Assembly (NCBI RefSeq): GCF_019645855.1
Contig: NZ_CP080999.1
Coordinates: forward strand, 3,596,001 to 3,660,000
Direction: 5' to 3'
Length of the DNA: 64,000 bases
Origin: Mycobacterium malmoense
Lineage (GTDB): Bacteria > Actinomycetota > Actinomycetes > Mycobacteriales > Mycobacteriaceae
Below are positions 15,278 to 24,884 of the stretch, one piece after another (the stretch's first letter is position 1; every line of letters starts with the position of its first letter). Position numbers and translations under genes: made by a program. A model generated the notes under the pieces. It searched no databases. It had not been told where the DNA came from and saw only the letters and a list, made by a program, of their open reading frames with translations.

Positions 15278-15826
15278 GTGGGATCGCCGAGGGCCTATGA
15301 CATTAAATGGTTGCTGCTGGCATACCGGATCCCTCGCGAGCCCACCCGGCTGCGTGCCACCGTCTGGCGCAGGATCAAAGCGCTAGGGGCCGTCTACTTG
15401 CAGAACTCGGTCGCCGCGCTGCCGGACTCCGCCGCCGCCGAAAGGGCTATGCGCTCGTTGCGCCGCGAGATCCTCGAACTCGGCGGCACCGCGCAGGTAA
15501 TGCGCGCCGATGCCCTTGTCGGTGCGAGCGATCTTGTCGACATGTATAACGGCGCCCGCGACGAGGAGTACACCGAAATCATCGACAAGTGCCACGACTT
15601 CCTCAAGGAGATCGAAAATGAAACGGCCGCAAGACATTTCACCTACGCCGAGCTAGAGGAAAACGACGAGGACCTGAGCAAGCTCAAGGGCTGGTTCGAC
15701 AAAGTCACAGCACGCGATACGCTCGGCGCGTCACAACGCGGCGATGCCGCGGCCGCCCTTGACGAATGCCACGGAGCGCTCGACACGTTCGCCAACCATG
15801 TGTATCTGGCCGAGGATCGTCCATAG
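15278..15826 (+). CDS. ChrB-like (chromate resistance) domain protein
   Basis: This 182-residue cytoplasmic protein starts with the pattern KWLLLAYRIPREPTRLRATVWRRIKALGAVYLQ (quoted in parts: KWLLLAYRIP, WRRIKALGA). That matches the N-terminal domain of ChrB, the chromate-responsive protein encoded beside chromate transporters. The C-terminal third is helical and acidic; the usual second ChrB domain is absent. It starts at GTG 15278 with GAGGG upstream. The next gene on the strand is an MFS transporter 239 bases on, a pairing I recall from other bacteria, so the two may act together in oxyanion resistance. Function is inferred. Confidence 0.65.
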   Translation: MGSPRAYDIKWLLLAYRIPREPTRLRATVWRRIKALGAVYLQNSVAALPDSAAAERAMRSLRREILELGGTAQVMRADALVGASDLVDMYNGARDEEYTEIIDKCHDFLKEIENETAARHFTYAELEENDEDLSKLKGWFDKVTARDTLGASQRGDAAAALDECHGALDTFANHVYLAEDRP

Positions 15827-16065
15827 CGACCTGGGCACCCACCCATGACGTCGCATCCATGAGCTATCAAGGCCGCCGCCGAAAAATGCATCCGCCATTT
15901 TCGGGTGATTGCCGACAGCGTTTGATTCAATTCCTAACCGCGGTTATGCTCGCCGGGCGCGCGGGAAGCCGCGGCCGCATCAGCAATAGCGGAAGGGCGT
16001 GCCGGTGGGTGTCGAGGTGATGAGCTACGGCCGCGGTTCAGCCTTGCGACATCTTCCAGAGTCCT

Positions 16066-17322
16066 ATGGTCACCGAACGCGGCCGAGCGGTCGACAGGGT
16101 GGCCACCATGGCTAGACAACACATCTCAAGCGAACAACCCGTCCGAAACGGGTGGTCGCCCGCCCTAAAATTCGTGCTGATCGTTGGCGTGATGAGCTTT
16201 TTCGCCGACTTCACATACGAGGCCTCGCGCAGCATCATCGGCCAATACCTCGGATTGTTGGGAGCCGGCGCCCTGGCCATTGCCATGGTCACCGGCTTCG
16301 GCGAGTTTCTCGGCTATGGGCTGCGGCTAGTCTCCGGGCGAAGCGCCGATCGCACGGGGCTGTATTGGCCCATCACCATCGGCGGCTACATCCTGCAGAT
16401 GTCGGTCGTTCCCCTGCTAGCGCTGGCCGGCTCTTGGCAGGTCGCCGCCGTCCTCATCATTCTCGAACGGATTGGCAAAGCCGTCCGCAACCCGCCCCGA
16501 GACGCCATGCTGTCCCATGCCGCGAAGTCGATGGGCTACGGGTGGGGATTCGGCGTGCACGAGGCGCTCGACCAATTCGGCGCTATGGTCGGCCCCCTAT
16601 TGGTTGCCGTCATACTGGCGACCACCCAACAGAACTACAAGCTGGCCTTTGCCGCCCTTGCCGTACCGGCCGTGATCATGCTGTCACTCCTGGTGTTGGC
16701 CAGGTTGCTGTATCCCCGTCCCCAAGACCTCGAACCCGAATTTGCCGTCCCACACACTGGTGGATATCCGCGCGCCTTCTGGGTCTACTTGGCCGCCGCG
16801 GCGCTGGTGGCCGCCGGCTTCGCGGACTTCCCCGTCATCGCTTACCACTTTCAACAAGCCGGGACGGTCTCCACCGATAAGACCGCAATCTTCTACGCGA
16901 TCGCCATGGCGGTGTCCGGCGCAGGCTCACTGGTTTTCGGCCGCCTGTTCGACCGGTTCGGGATCGGGCTGCTTGTGCCCCTCACCGTGATCACCGCGGC
17001 CTACGCGCCACTCGCCTTTTTGGGCGGTTTCTGGCCGGCACTGGCCGGATCATGCCTGTGGGGCCTTGGCATGGGAGTGCATGAATCGATCATCCCGGCC
17101 GCCGTGGCGCCCATGGTTGCGCCCAGCCGGCGGTCCTCGGCATACGGACTTTTCACCGGGATCTACGGCATCGCTTGGTTTGTCGGCAGCGCAGCCATCG
17201 GCGCTTTGTTCAACGTCTCACTGGGAGCGGTCGTCGCCTTCGCCATCGCTGCGGAATTGGCAGCCGTCCCGGCGCTACTGCTGGTCCTGCGAAACCGGAC
17301 CCGCGAACTCCCGCCGGGGTGA
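16066..17322 (+). CDS. MFS transporter
   Basis: This 418-residue protein has about twelve membrane helices, with MFS loop features GRSADRTG after helix 2 and GRLFDRFG after helix 8. An alternative start at ATG 16108 (MARQHIS) has a better ribosome binding site (AGGGTGGCCACC) and would remove 14 residues. The RNPPRDAMLSHAA segment is typical of a subgroup often found near ChrB-like genes. The substrate is unknown; drug or metabolite efflux is possible. Confidence 0.8.
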   Translation: MVTERGRAVDRVATMARQHISSEQPVRNGWSPALKFVLIVGVMSFFADFTYEASRSIIGQYLGLLGAGALAIAMVTGFGEFLGYGLRLVSGRSADRTGLYWPITIGGYILQMSVVPLLALAGSWQVAAVLIILERIGKAVRNPPRDAMLSHAAKSMGYGWGFGVHEALDQFGAMVGPLLVAVILATTQQNYKLAFAALAVPAVIMLSLLVLARLLYPRPQDLEPEFAVPHTGGYPRAFWVYLAAAALVAAGFADFPVIAYHFQQAGTVSTDKTAIFYAIAMAVSGAGSLVFGRLFDRFGIGLLVPLTVITAAYAPLAFLGGFWPALAGSCLWGLGMGVHESIIPAAVAPMVAPSRRSSAYGLFTGIYGIAWFVGSAAIGALFNVSLGAVVAFAIAAELAAVPALLLVLRNRTRELPPG

Positions 17323-17438
17323 CATTTCAAGGCCGGTCTCGGCGTCCACCGTGGCGGACGCGCGGCGACCGACGGCACCGAACGGCCACCCGCGCGAGAT
17401 CCGCGGCGTGCGGGGACGTCGCTAAACGGGGTGCTCGT

Positions 17439-18323
17439 TCACGACGGCGTCGACACACGGGAAAGCTCACGGAACGCGGGGTCCAGGCGGCGCACGGCGA
17501 CGACGAACGCCAACGCAATGAAGGGCGCGATAGCCCCGTAAACTGCGGCAGGAGTGGCCATTTCGACATTATTTAGCAGTTGCGGGCTCAGTGCTATGCC
17601 CATCGCCACCACGGCGTTGTGCAGTCCGATCTCCAAGCTGACGGCGATGGCTTGTCGCGGAGCGAGACGCATCAAGCGTGGCGCCAGGTAGCCGACCGTC
17701 AGGCTGACAGCGCAGAAGGACACGACGGCCGCGATCAACACGCCAACGTTGTTCCATATCGTCGTCCGGCCGCCGGCGATTGCCGCGACGCCGACGACCA
17801 CCAGCAGCAGTGCCGCGACTACTCTGACCGGTCTCTGAAGTCGCCGGGCTAGCTCAGGGAAGCGATGCCGTATCGCAACGCCGATCGCGGCAGGTATGAG
17901 CACAAGCCCGAACACGCCGAAGAACTTGTCCACCTGCAGAGGGAGAAACCGTCCCTCGCCAAGGAACCAGGTCATCGAAAACGCCAGTATCACCGGTAAA
18001 GCGACGATCGATAGCACCGCGTTGACCGCGGTCAGCGTGAGATTGAGCGCCAGGTCCCCGCCCGCGAGATGGCTGAATACGTTCGCCATGACCCCACCCG
18101 GAGTAGCGGCCATCAGCATCAGCCCGACCGCCAGATTCGGTTGCAGGTGCAGGGCTTCGGCAATCAGCAGGCACAGGGTCGGTAGGAGCAGGGACTGACA
18201 GATCAGTGCCACCAGCAGTGGGCGCCGCAGCGTGGCGGCCCGCCGGAAGTCGGCGACTGTGAGCGTCAGCCCAAGAGCAAGCATGACCACCACGACGACC
18301 AACGGAAAGTACCGGTTGTCCAT
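17439..18323 (-). CDS. Bile acid:sodium symporter family (BASS) protein
   Basis: This 294-residue protein has nine to ten helices. The BASS/SBF signatures GGVMANVFSHLAGGD and EIGLHNAVVAMGIAL are visible. Members transport organic anions such as bile acids, pyruvate or pantoate with sodium. It starts at ATG 18323. It is convergent with the MFS gene and is the last gene before a 670-base gap, so it has its own promoter. The substrate is unknown. Confidence 0.85.
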   Translation of the reverse strand: MDNRYFPLVVVVVMLALGLTLTVADFRRAATLRRPLLVALICQSLLLPTLCLLIAEALHLQPNLAVGLMLMAATPGGVMANVFSHLAGGDLALNLTLTAVNAVLSIVALPVILAFSMTWFLGEGRFLPLQVDKFFGVFGLVLIPAAIGVAIRHRFPELARRLQRPVRVVAALLLVVVGVAAIAGGRTTIWNNVGVLIAAVVSFCAVSLTVGYLAPRLMRLAPRQAIAVSLEIGLHNAVVAMGIALSPQLLNNVEMATPAAVYGAIAPFIALAFVVAVRRLDPAFRELSRVSTPS

Positions 18324-18995
18324 TAACGCTCCACGGTGTTGGTGCGCAAACGCCGTCGGTGCCGATCGGCGCGATGATCGGCAAGTAGTTAGCTCGCCTT
18401 ACAGACAGCAAGTTAGTCGATGGCGGCCCGTCCGCAACGCGATTGATGCGGCCGATCTTGTAGGCGCCTATCAAGTTGACCGCTTCGAGGTCGTCTGTGC
18501 GTGTCCGGAATCATTCCGGGCACGACGAGCATTTGCCTCACTCAACACGACGGTCCTGGCACCCGAGTCACCGCGCCTCCGTCGGACAACCCTGGCGGTG
18601 CCTGCGGCGGGGGGCGGTCCTGACGAGTCCGCAGTTAAGTTGCAGCAGTGGATATTTCGATGACGATAGGGTCACAGGGGTCACATGTGCACCGCGGCGC
18701 AACCACGCGACCCCTGGACCGGGTGACCGCGTCGGGCATTTCCGACGTGGGAGTCACGATGCGGACGGCTCGGCGTCGCCCTGTACGGGACGAGGCGGTA
18801 CTGCGTTCGTGCGGCGCTAATCCCAAGCCATCTGGAATCATCTTGAGCGAATGGCGGCCGGGTATCGAGGGTGGCGGGGATTTCCAGTCGGTTGGTCCGG
18901 CCGTCTCGCGCCCATTCAGAAATCTCTTGTGTCACTGTGGTTTCTGTGGTTTCTGGGCGGCCGTTTTTGTCGGTGCCCTCCGATAGTTTCGGGTC
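18324..18995. other. Intergenic region between the BASS gene and the 13E12 pseudogene
   Basis: About 670 bases carry no ORF I can support. The promoter of the leftward BASS gene must lie at its left end. A tandem nonamer CTGTGGTTT occurs twice at 18935-18952, just before the 13E12 remnant. Confidence 0.6.
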
Positions 18996-20014
18996 ATGGC
19001 TGGCAGCGGGGTGGATCGGGAGGCGATCACGGCTGCCTTCGACGCGCTGGATGCCGCGGTCGATGGGGTGGCCGCGCTGAACTCTGAAGCACGAGCACCC
19101 CGGAGTGGCTGGCCTGGCTGCAACGCTGCGAACGGGTCCGGCGCCGGCTGCCCGCACTCGAACACCCACCCATCAATCAGCTGGCCCGCCAGGCCACGCC
19201 CGAGGAGTTGGGCGGCACGCTCTCCCATGCCATCGCCGAATGGGCGTTGATCAGCCGCACCGAAGCCGCCCGACGCATTAATGAGGCCGCCGACCTCGGT
19301 GAGCGGCGCGCGTTGACCGGTGAACCACTCGCACCGGTCATGGCGGCCACCGCCGCCGCCCAACGCTCCGGCAAACTGGGCACCGGACAAGTCGCGGTGA
19401 TCCGCCGGTTCTGCCACCACCTGCCCGGCTGGATCGACGGGGAAACCCGGGAACGCGCCGAGACACAGCTGGCGCGGCAGGGCGCCCAGCATCTGCCCGA
19501 ACAACTCGCCGATACCCTCGCCAATTGTCTAAACCCCGACGGCCTCTACAACGACGACGATAGGGCTCGGCGGCGCGGGGTGAGGCTGGGTAACCAAGGC
19601 CCTGATGGCATGTCGACGCTGCGGGGCTGGCTCACTCCCGAGGCCCGCGCCACGTTGGAGGCCGTGCTGGCCAAGTTGGCCGCCCCCGGCATGTGCAACC
19701 CGGCCGATGACACCGCGTACGTGGACGGGGCGCCCAGTCAAGAGGCCATCGACAAAGACACCCGCAGCCCCGCCCAACGCCAACACGACGCGCTGCTGGC
19801 CGCCCACCGCGCGCTGTTGGCCTCCGGCGAACTAGGTAAGCACAATGGGCTGCCCGCGTCGATCATCGTCACCACCACCCTAAGCGAGCTGGAGACCGCC
19901 GCCGGGCGGCGCCTGACCGGTGGGGGCAGCCTGCTGCCCATGTCCGATGTGATCCGCCTGGCCCGCCACGCCCGGCACTATTTGGCCATCTTCGACAAAG
20001 GCAACCCACTATAG
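18996..20014 (+). pseudogene. 13E12-repeat (DUF222) protein, frameshifted and truncated
   Basis: Two pieces in different frames together give a typical 13E12 N-terminus. The first (MAGSGVDREAITAAFDALDA) ends near 19085. The reading then continues one frame over as STPEWLAWLQRCERVRRRLP into the long ORF ending at 20014. A stop (TGA 19085-19087) blocks the second frame at the junction, so a small deletion or insertion there is likely. The C-terminal HNH nuclease part normally following FDKG is missing; the ORF stops at HYLAIFDKGNPL. The end overlaps the bkdC stop by six bases. The family is mobile-element related (REP13E12) in mycobacteria. No flanking repeats were seen. Confidence 0.82.
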
Positions 20015-21166
20015 GTCCAATAGCGCGGTCTGCGGCGATTCGATCAAATCCCTTAGTTCGCAGACGAACTGAGCCGCTTGGGAGCCGTCGGCGACGCGGT
20101 GGTCGAACGCGCACGTTAGCGTCATCGTCGGACGCACCACGACCTCGCCGTCGGCCACCGCCGGGCGCGGCTTGATCGCGCCCATACCCAGGATGGCCGC
20201 CTCGGGATGGTTGATCACCGGCACGCCGTCGTCGACACCCAGGGCACCGAAGTTCGAAACGGTGAACGTCGAGCCGCGCAACTCGGCGGGCGTCAGCGTG
20301 CCCTCGCGCGCTCCGGTGATCAATTCGTCTGTTCGGCTGGCTAATTCGCGGGTAGTCTTGTTCTGCGCATCGGTGATCACCGGGACCAGCAGTCCGCGTT
20401 TGGTCGCCACACCGATTCCCAGGTGAATGCCGCGATGGATGTGCACCTCGGGGCCCTGAGGCGAATCAATCCACATCGAGTTGAGAATTTCGTTGTGAAT
20501 CAACGCAATAACGAGCATCCGCAGCGTCAACACGAACGGCGTGATCTCCTGATGCGCCAAACGGAACAGGTCACGCAACCGCAACAACTCGGTGCAATCC
20601 ACGTCGATGCTGACCTTCGCGGCCGGGATTTCCCTGTGGGACAACGTCATCTTCTCCGCCATCCGGGCCTGCACACCTCGAACGGGTCGGAGCTCGGCGT
20701 CCTGAGCCGCCGCCAACACGTCCTCGCGGGTGATCACCCGGCCCGCGGGGATATGCCGTATCGAAGAGAGGTCAACCGAAAGCTCCTTGGCCAGCTTGCG
20801 CACCGGAGGGGCCGCCAACGGGCGGTTACGTCGGGTGGCGTCGATGCCGGGGTCGGCGCCGTAGCCCACCAGCGTGGGCACAGCGGCCTCGCCGTTCGTC
20901 GTGGACGCCGCCGGCTCCGTGTCGATCCGGACCAGTACCGCGCCAACCTTGAGCACATCGCCTTCGGCGCCGCCCCTTTCGACGATCCGCCCGGCGTACG
21001 GGCTCGGGATTTCCACCTCGGCCTTGGCCGTCTCCACCGAGCACAAAGTCTGATTGAGCTCGACCTCGTCGCCGACGGCGACGTTCCAACTGGTCACCGT
21101 CACCTCTTCGAGCCCCTCGCCGAGGTCGGGGACGCGAAATGACTTGACCCGGTTGTCGGCGCTCAT
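20009..21166 (-). CDS. bkdC: Branched-chain keto acid dehydrogenase E2 (acyltransferase)
   Basis: The 385-residue E2 has an N-terminal lipoyl domain with the modified lysine in SVETAKAEVE, a peripheral-subunit-binding segment (RKLAKELSVDLSSI) and a catalytic domain ending with the HRVADG active-site motif. ATG 21166 overlaps the bkdB stop as ATGA; a longer reading frame upstream exists, but the domain starts here. It transfers acyl groups from E1 to CoA; E3 (LpdC) is encoded elsewhere. It corresponds to Rv2495c in order and content. Confidence 0.95.
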   Translation of the reverse strand: MSADNRVKSFRVPDLGEGLEEVTVTSWNVAVGDEVELNQTLCSVETAKAEVEIPSPYAGRIVERGGAEGDVLKVGAVLVRIDTEPAASTTNGEAAVPTLVGYGADPGIDATRRNRPLAAPPVRKLAKELSVDLSSIRHIPAGRVITREDVLAAAQDAELRPVRGVQARMAEKMTLSHREIPAAKVSIDVDCTELLRLRDLFRLAHQEITPFVLTLRMLVIALIHNEILNSMWIDSPQGPEVHIHRGIHLGIGVATKRGLLVPVITDAQNKTTRELASRTDELITGAREGTLTPAELRGSTFTVSNFGALGVDDGVPVINHPEAAILGMGAIKPRPAVADGEVVVRPTMTLTCAFDHRVADGSQAAQFVCELRDLIESPQTALLDL

Positions 21167-22218
21167 GGCTGCACCAGCGCACGCTCGACGCAGTCCAGCA
21201 GCCGGTCGGGGCCCGGTAGCCACAATCGTTCCAAGCGTGCCGGCGGATATGGGGTGTCAAAACCGCAGGCGCGCAACACCGGTGCCTCCAGCTCGTAGAA
21301 CATCTCCTCCTGGACGCGTGCGGCCAGCTCGGCGCCATAGCCCAGGCCGCGCGGTGCTTCATGGAACACCACACAACGGCCGGTCCGATGGATCGACGCG
21401 GCAACGGTATCGAAATCCAAGGGCACCAGCGACCGCAGATCGATGACCTCCAGGCTCCAACCGCGTTGGTGTTGCGCCTCTTCCGCGGTAGCCACGGCGG
21501 TGTTCACCAGGCTGCCATAGGTTACGACCGTGAGGTCGGTGCCGGGTCGGCGCACCGCCGCCCGTCCGATGGGCGGTTCGGGCCGGCTGGTGTCGACCAT
21601 GCCACGACCCTGGTAGCGCCGCTTCGGCTCCAAAAACATCACCGGGTCCGGACACTCGATCGAGTGCCGCAGCAGCCAATATGCGTCCGACGGCCCAGAA
21701 GGCACCACCACCTTCAAACCTGCGGTGTGCGCCCAGTACGACTCGGTGGAGTCCGAGTGATGTTCGGCCGCACCGATACCGCCGAACGAAGGGATCCGGA
21801 CCGTCACCGGCATGTTGATCTCGCCGCGGGTCCGGGTGCGGTACTTCGCCAGATGGCTGACCACCTGATCGAAAGCCGGGTAAGAGAATCCGTCAAACTG
21901 GATCTCCGGAACCGGGACGAAGCCGCGCAGCGCCAACCCCACCGCAATCCCGATGATGGCGGACTCCGCCAGCGGCGTGTCGAAACACCTTTCCTCGCCG
22001 AATGTTTCGGCCAGCCCATCGGTTACCCGAAACACCCCGCCGGCGACCGAAACGTCCTCGCCGAACACCAGGACCCGATCGTCAGCGGCCATTGCGTCGC
22101 GCAGGGCGCGGTTGAGCGCCTGCACCATGGTCAACGACTGTGCGCCGAACGCGACGTTCTCGACTGCCGCCGTGAGCTTTTCGTCAGAGCCGGCCGGACG
22201 ATCAGCGAGCTGGGTCAT
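21163..22218 (-). CDS. bkdB: Branched-chain keto acid dehydrogenase E1 beta
   Basis: The 351-residue protein has the E1-beta transketolase pyrimidine-binding fold: GEDVSVAGGVFRVTDGL, then DTPLAESAIIGIAVGLAL and the C-terminal transketolase domain. Its ATG follows the bkdA stop directly, and its stop overlaps bkdC. Together with BkdA it decarboxylates the keto acids of leucine, isoleucine and valine using thiamine diphosphate. It corresponds to Rv2496c (older name pdhB). Confidence 0.95.
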   Translation of the reverse strand: MTQLADRPAGSDEKLTAAVENVAFGAQSLTMVQALNRALRDAMAADDRVLVFGEDVSVAGGVFRVTDGLAETFGEERCFDTPLAESAIIGIAVGLALRGFVPVPEIQFDGFSYPAFDQVVSHLAKYRTRTRGEINMPVTVRIPSFGGIGAAEHHSDSTESYWAHTAGLKVVVPSGPSDAYWLLRHSIECPDPVMFLEPKRRYQGRGMVDTSRPEPPIGRAAVRRPGTDLTVVTYGSLVNTAVATAEEAQHQRGWSLEVIDLRSLVPLDFDTVAASIHRTGRCVVFHEAPRGLGYGAELAARVQEEMFYELEAPVLRACGFDTPYPPARLERLWLPGPDRLLDCVERALVQP

Positions 22219-23316
22219 TCACGCCTCCCCGCCTCGGTCAAGTTCGGCCCGCAGCCGTTGGCGCTGCGCCCGCAATTCGGGCGTGATCTCCACGTACACC
22301 GTGGTGAACACGTCGTCGACGTCGAAGTCGGGCGCATCGAATACCGCGTCGCGCAGTTCGGCACGCAAGCGTTTCGCCCGGGCGGCGACCCGTTCTTCCA
22401 GGCGTTGCGACCACAGGCCCTGGCCGTGTAAGTAACTGCGGTAGCGTGGAATCGGGTCCAACGCCGCCCAGCGGTCCACTTCCTCCTGGGTGCGGTATCG
22501 CGTCGGATCATCAGACGTGGTGTGCGGACCGAGCCGGTAGGTGACCGCCTCGATCAACGTCGGGCCGCCACCGGCGCGGGCCCGGGCGGCCGCCTGGGCC
22601 ATCACCGCGTAACACGCCAGCACATCGTTGCCGTCCACCCGGATTCCGGGCATCCCGTATCCAATCGCCTTGTGCGCTATCGAAGGTGCGGCGGTCTGTT
22701 TGGACACCGGCACCGAGATCGCCCACTGGTTGTTCTGTACGTAGAACACACAGGGCGCCGTAAACACCGCCGCGAAGTTCAGCGCCTCGTGCACGTCGCC
22801 CTCGCTGGTGGCGCCGTCGCCGAGGAAGGCCACCGCCACTGAATCTTCGCCAAGGCGTTGCGCGGCCATCGCCGCGCCGACGGCATGCAGGGTCTGGGTG
22901 CCGATCGGAATCGACATCGGGGCGCAGCATTTCTTCGTGAATTCCAGCCCACCGTGCCAGGTTCCACGCCATGCCGCGCCCACATGTCCGGGCGGAATGC
23001 CGCGCACCAGATAGGCGCCGAGCTCGCGATATTGGGGAAACAGCCAGTCGGTCTTGCGCAGGCAGGCCGCCGCGCCGACCTGGGCGGCCTCCTGACCACG
23101 GCAGGACGCGAACAGCGCCAATTGCCCTTGGCACTTCAGGTTGACGAACTCGATATCCAGCTCCCGGGTGACCACCATCATCTCGTAGAGCCAGCACAGC
23201 GTCTCCGCGGGAAGGTCACGGCCGTAGCGCCCTTCGGCCGTCGGCGTGCCATCCGGGGCGACGAGTTGCACCGGCTCGAGGTCGACAGTCATCGGCATCC
23301 GAAGGATTTCCGCCAT
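22219..23316 (-). CDS. bkdA: Branched-chain keto acid dehydrogenase E1 alpha
   Basis: The 365-residue protein carries the thiamine diphosphate motif GDGATSEGD ending 20-odd residues later in QNNQ. ATG 23316 has an excellent AAGGAGGCGGT ribosome binding site. It forms the alpha2beta2 E1 with BkdB. About 215 bases separate it from citE upstream, so a secondary promoter is possible. It corresponds to Rv2497c (pdhA). Confidence 0.95.
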   Translation of the reverse strand: MAEILRMPMTVDLEPVQLVAPDGTPTAEGRYGRDLPAETLCWLYEMMVVTRELDIEFVNLKCQGQLALFASCRGQEAAQVGAAACLRKTDWLFPQYRELGAYLVRGIPPGHVGAAWRGTWHGGLEFTKKCCAPMSIPIGTQTLHAVGAAMAAQRLGEDSVAVAFLGDGATSEGDVHEALNFAAVFTAPCVFYVQNNQWAISVPVSKQTAAPSIAHKAIGYGMPGIRVDGNDVLACYAVMAQAAARARAGGGPTLIEAVTYRLGPHTTSDDPTRYRTQEEVDRWAALDPIPRYRSYLHGQGLWSQRLEERVAARAKRLRAELRDAVFDAPDFDVDDVFTTVYVEITPELRAQRQRLRAELDRGGEA

Positions 23317-23531
23317 ACCGCCTCCTTAGCCAGAAGCCGCGTGGCACAGGAAACCTCGATGGGCCACAGCAAAACCTCAGCCGGGACCTACCGCGAGCCG
23401 AAGTCGATCGCCAGCTGCACGAAGGGCTCCGCTCGCCGCGACACTGGCGTATCTCCCATTATGCGCTCAAATCCGAAGACACCGCGTTGATCGCGATCGC
23501 AGCGAGGACGTGTCGCGACAATGCCGACGCC

Positions 23532-24353
23532 TCACCCGGATGCGGGTTCCCCCGCCCGCCGCAGCAGCATTTCCGCGTGCTTGAGCACGGGCGAGTCGAC
23601 CATCTGCCCCTCGTACGCGAACACCCCGCGCTCGGTCTTCGCCGCCGCCAATACCCTTCGCGCCCAGTCCAGCTTCTCCTCGCTGGGACGGTAGGCCTCA
23701 CGCACCACCGGGACCTGACTTGGGTGGATGCAGACGGTTCCGCCGAAACCCACCGCGACGGCGTCGTCGGCCTCCACCCGCAGGCCGTCGATGTCGCGGA
23801 TGTCCAAATGCACGGCGTCGAGCGCGATCCGGCCGAACGCCGACGCCGCCAACAGCACCGTCGACCGCACATGGCGGGCCACGTCCCGGTAGGCGCCGCC
23901 GGACCGCCGGCTGGAGCTGCCGCCCAGGGTGGCGACCAGGTCCTCCGCACCCCACATCATCGCCACGGTGCCCTCGGCCGCGGCGATGTCGGTGGCGAAC
24001 ACCGCGCCGCGCGGCGTCTCGATCAGCGCGACAACCTCGCGCGGCGCGAGCGCGGCAACCTGCCCGGCCGATTCGGTCTTCGACAGCATCACCGTCGTGT
24101 ACGCGGTGCCGGCGAGGGCATCCAGGTCGCGGGCGTGTTCCTCGGTGCCGGCCGCGTTGATCCGCACCACAATGCGCTCGGGGTCCAGCGGGGTCTCCCG
24201 CAGCGCCCGACGGGCGGCGGGCTTGTCCGCTTGGGCCACGCCGTCCTCGAGGTCGAGGATCACCACGTCGGCGGCCGCGGCGGCCTTCGCAAACCGCTCG
24301 GGTCGGTCGGCCGGGCAGAACAGCCACGCCGGGCCGGCGGTACGCAGGTTCAC
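23532..24353 (-). CDS. citE: CitE-like beta-hydroxyacyl-CoA lyase
   Basis: This 273-residue TIM-barrel protein starts at GTG 24353, overlapping the upstream stop as GTGA. The length equals that of M. tuberculosis CitE (Rv2498c). Visible motifs are DLEDGVAQADK, VVRINAAGT, ALIETPRG and the C-terminal CIHPSQV. Rv2498c is reported to cleave citramalyl-CoA and HMG-CoA-type substrates, linking itaconate and leucine breakdown. Its place beside methylcrotonyl-CoA carboxylase and a MaoC hydratase supports the same role here. No citrate lyase alpha or gamma subunits accompany it. Confidence 0.93.
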   Translation of the reverse strand: MNLRTAGPAWLFCPADRPERFAKAAAAADVVILDLEDGVAQADKPAARRALRETPLDPERIVVRINAAGTEEHARDLDALAGTAYTTVMLSKTESAGQVAALAPREVVALIETPRGAVFATDIAAAEGTVAMMWGAEDLVATLGGSSSRRSGGAYRDVARHVRSTVLLAASAFGRIALDAVHLDIRDIDGLRVEADDAVAVGFGGTVCIHPSQVPVVREAYRPSEEKLDWARRVLAAAKTERGVFAYEGQMVDSPVLKHAEMLLRRAGEPASG

Positions 24354-24835
24354 CGTGCCGGCCGTTTCTGGACCAGCGTGGTACGCACGGCGCGCGCGAC
24401 GACGTCGCCGTGCTGGTTGCGCCCGGTGTGTTCGAGGGTGACGATGCCCTCGCCGGGCCGGCTCTTCGATTCGCGTTTGCCGGTGCATATGGTCTCGGCG
24501 TACAGGGTGTCGCCGTGGAAGACCGGTTTGGGGAACGACACCTCAGAGAACCCGAGGTTGGCCACGATGGTGCCCAGCGTCAGCTGCGACACCGACAGCC
24601 CGACCAGCGTCGAGAGGGTGAACATCGAGTTCACCAGCCGCTCGCCCCTGAATCCCGGCTGCTCGGCGGCCCATGCCGCGTCGAGGTGCAGCGACTGGGT
24701 GTTCATCGTCAGCGTGGTGAACAACACGTTGTCGGCCTCGGTGACGGTGCGACCGGGCCGGTGCAGGTAGGTCGTGCCGATTTCGAACTCCTCGAACCAC
24801 AGGCCGCGCTGGACGACCGATTTGGCATCCGTCAT
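24350..24835 (-). CDS. MaoC-like hydratase (Rv2499c type)
   Basis: The 161-residue hot-dog-fold protein has FEEFEIGTTYLHRPGRTVTEAD-type MaoC start features, and TMNTQSLHLDAAWA in place of the usual D-x-N-P-x-H hydratase motif. GAGGAG lies eight bases before ATG 24835; an in-frame GTG at 24844 sits on the ribosome binding site and is less likely. It probably hydrates an enoyl-CoA such as methylglutaconyl-CoA or itaconyl-CoA for the adjacent CitE lyase. The role is inferred from context. Confidence 0.85.
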   Translation of the reverse strand: MTDAKSVVQRGLWFEEFEIGTTYLHRPGRTVTEADNVLFTTLTMNTQSLHLDAAWAAEQPGFRGERLVNSMFTLSTLVGLSVSQLTLGTIVANLGFSEVSFPKPVFHGDTLYAETICTGKRESKSRPGEGIVTLEHTGRNQHGDVVARAVRTTLVQKRPAR

Positions 24836-24884
24836 GAGCGCCACTCCTCATCGCTCTTTTGCTCGCCATCGTCGACGGCGCGCG

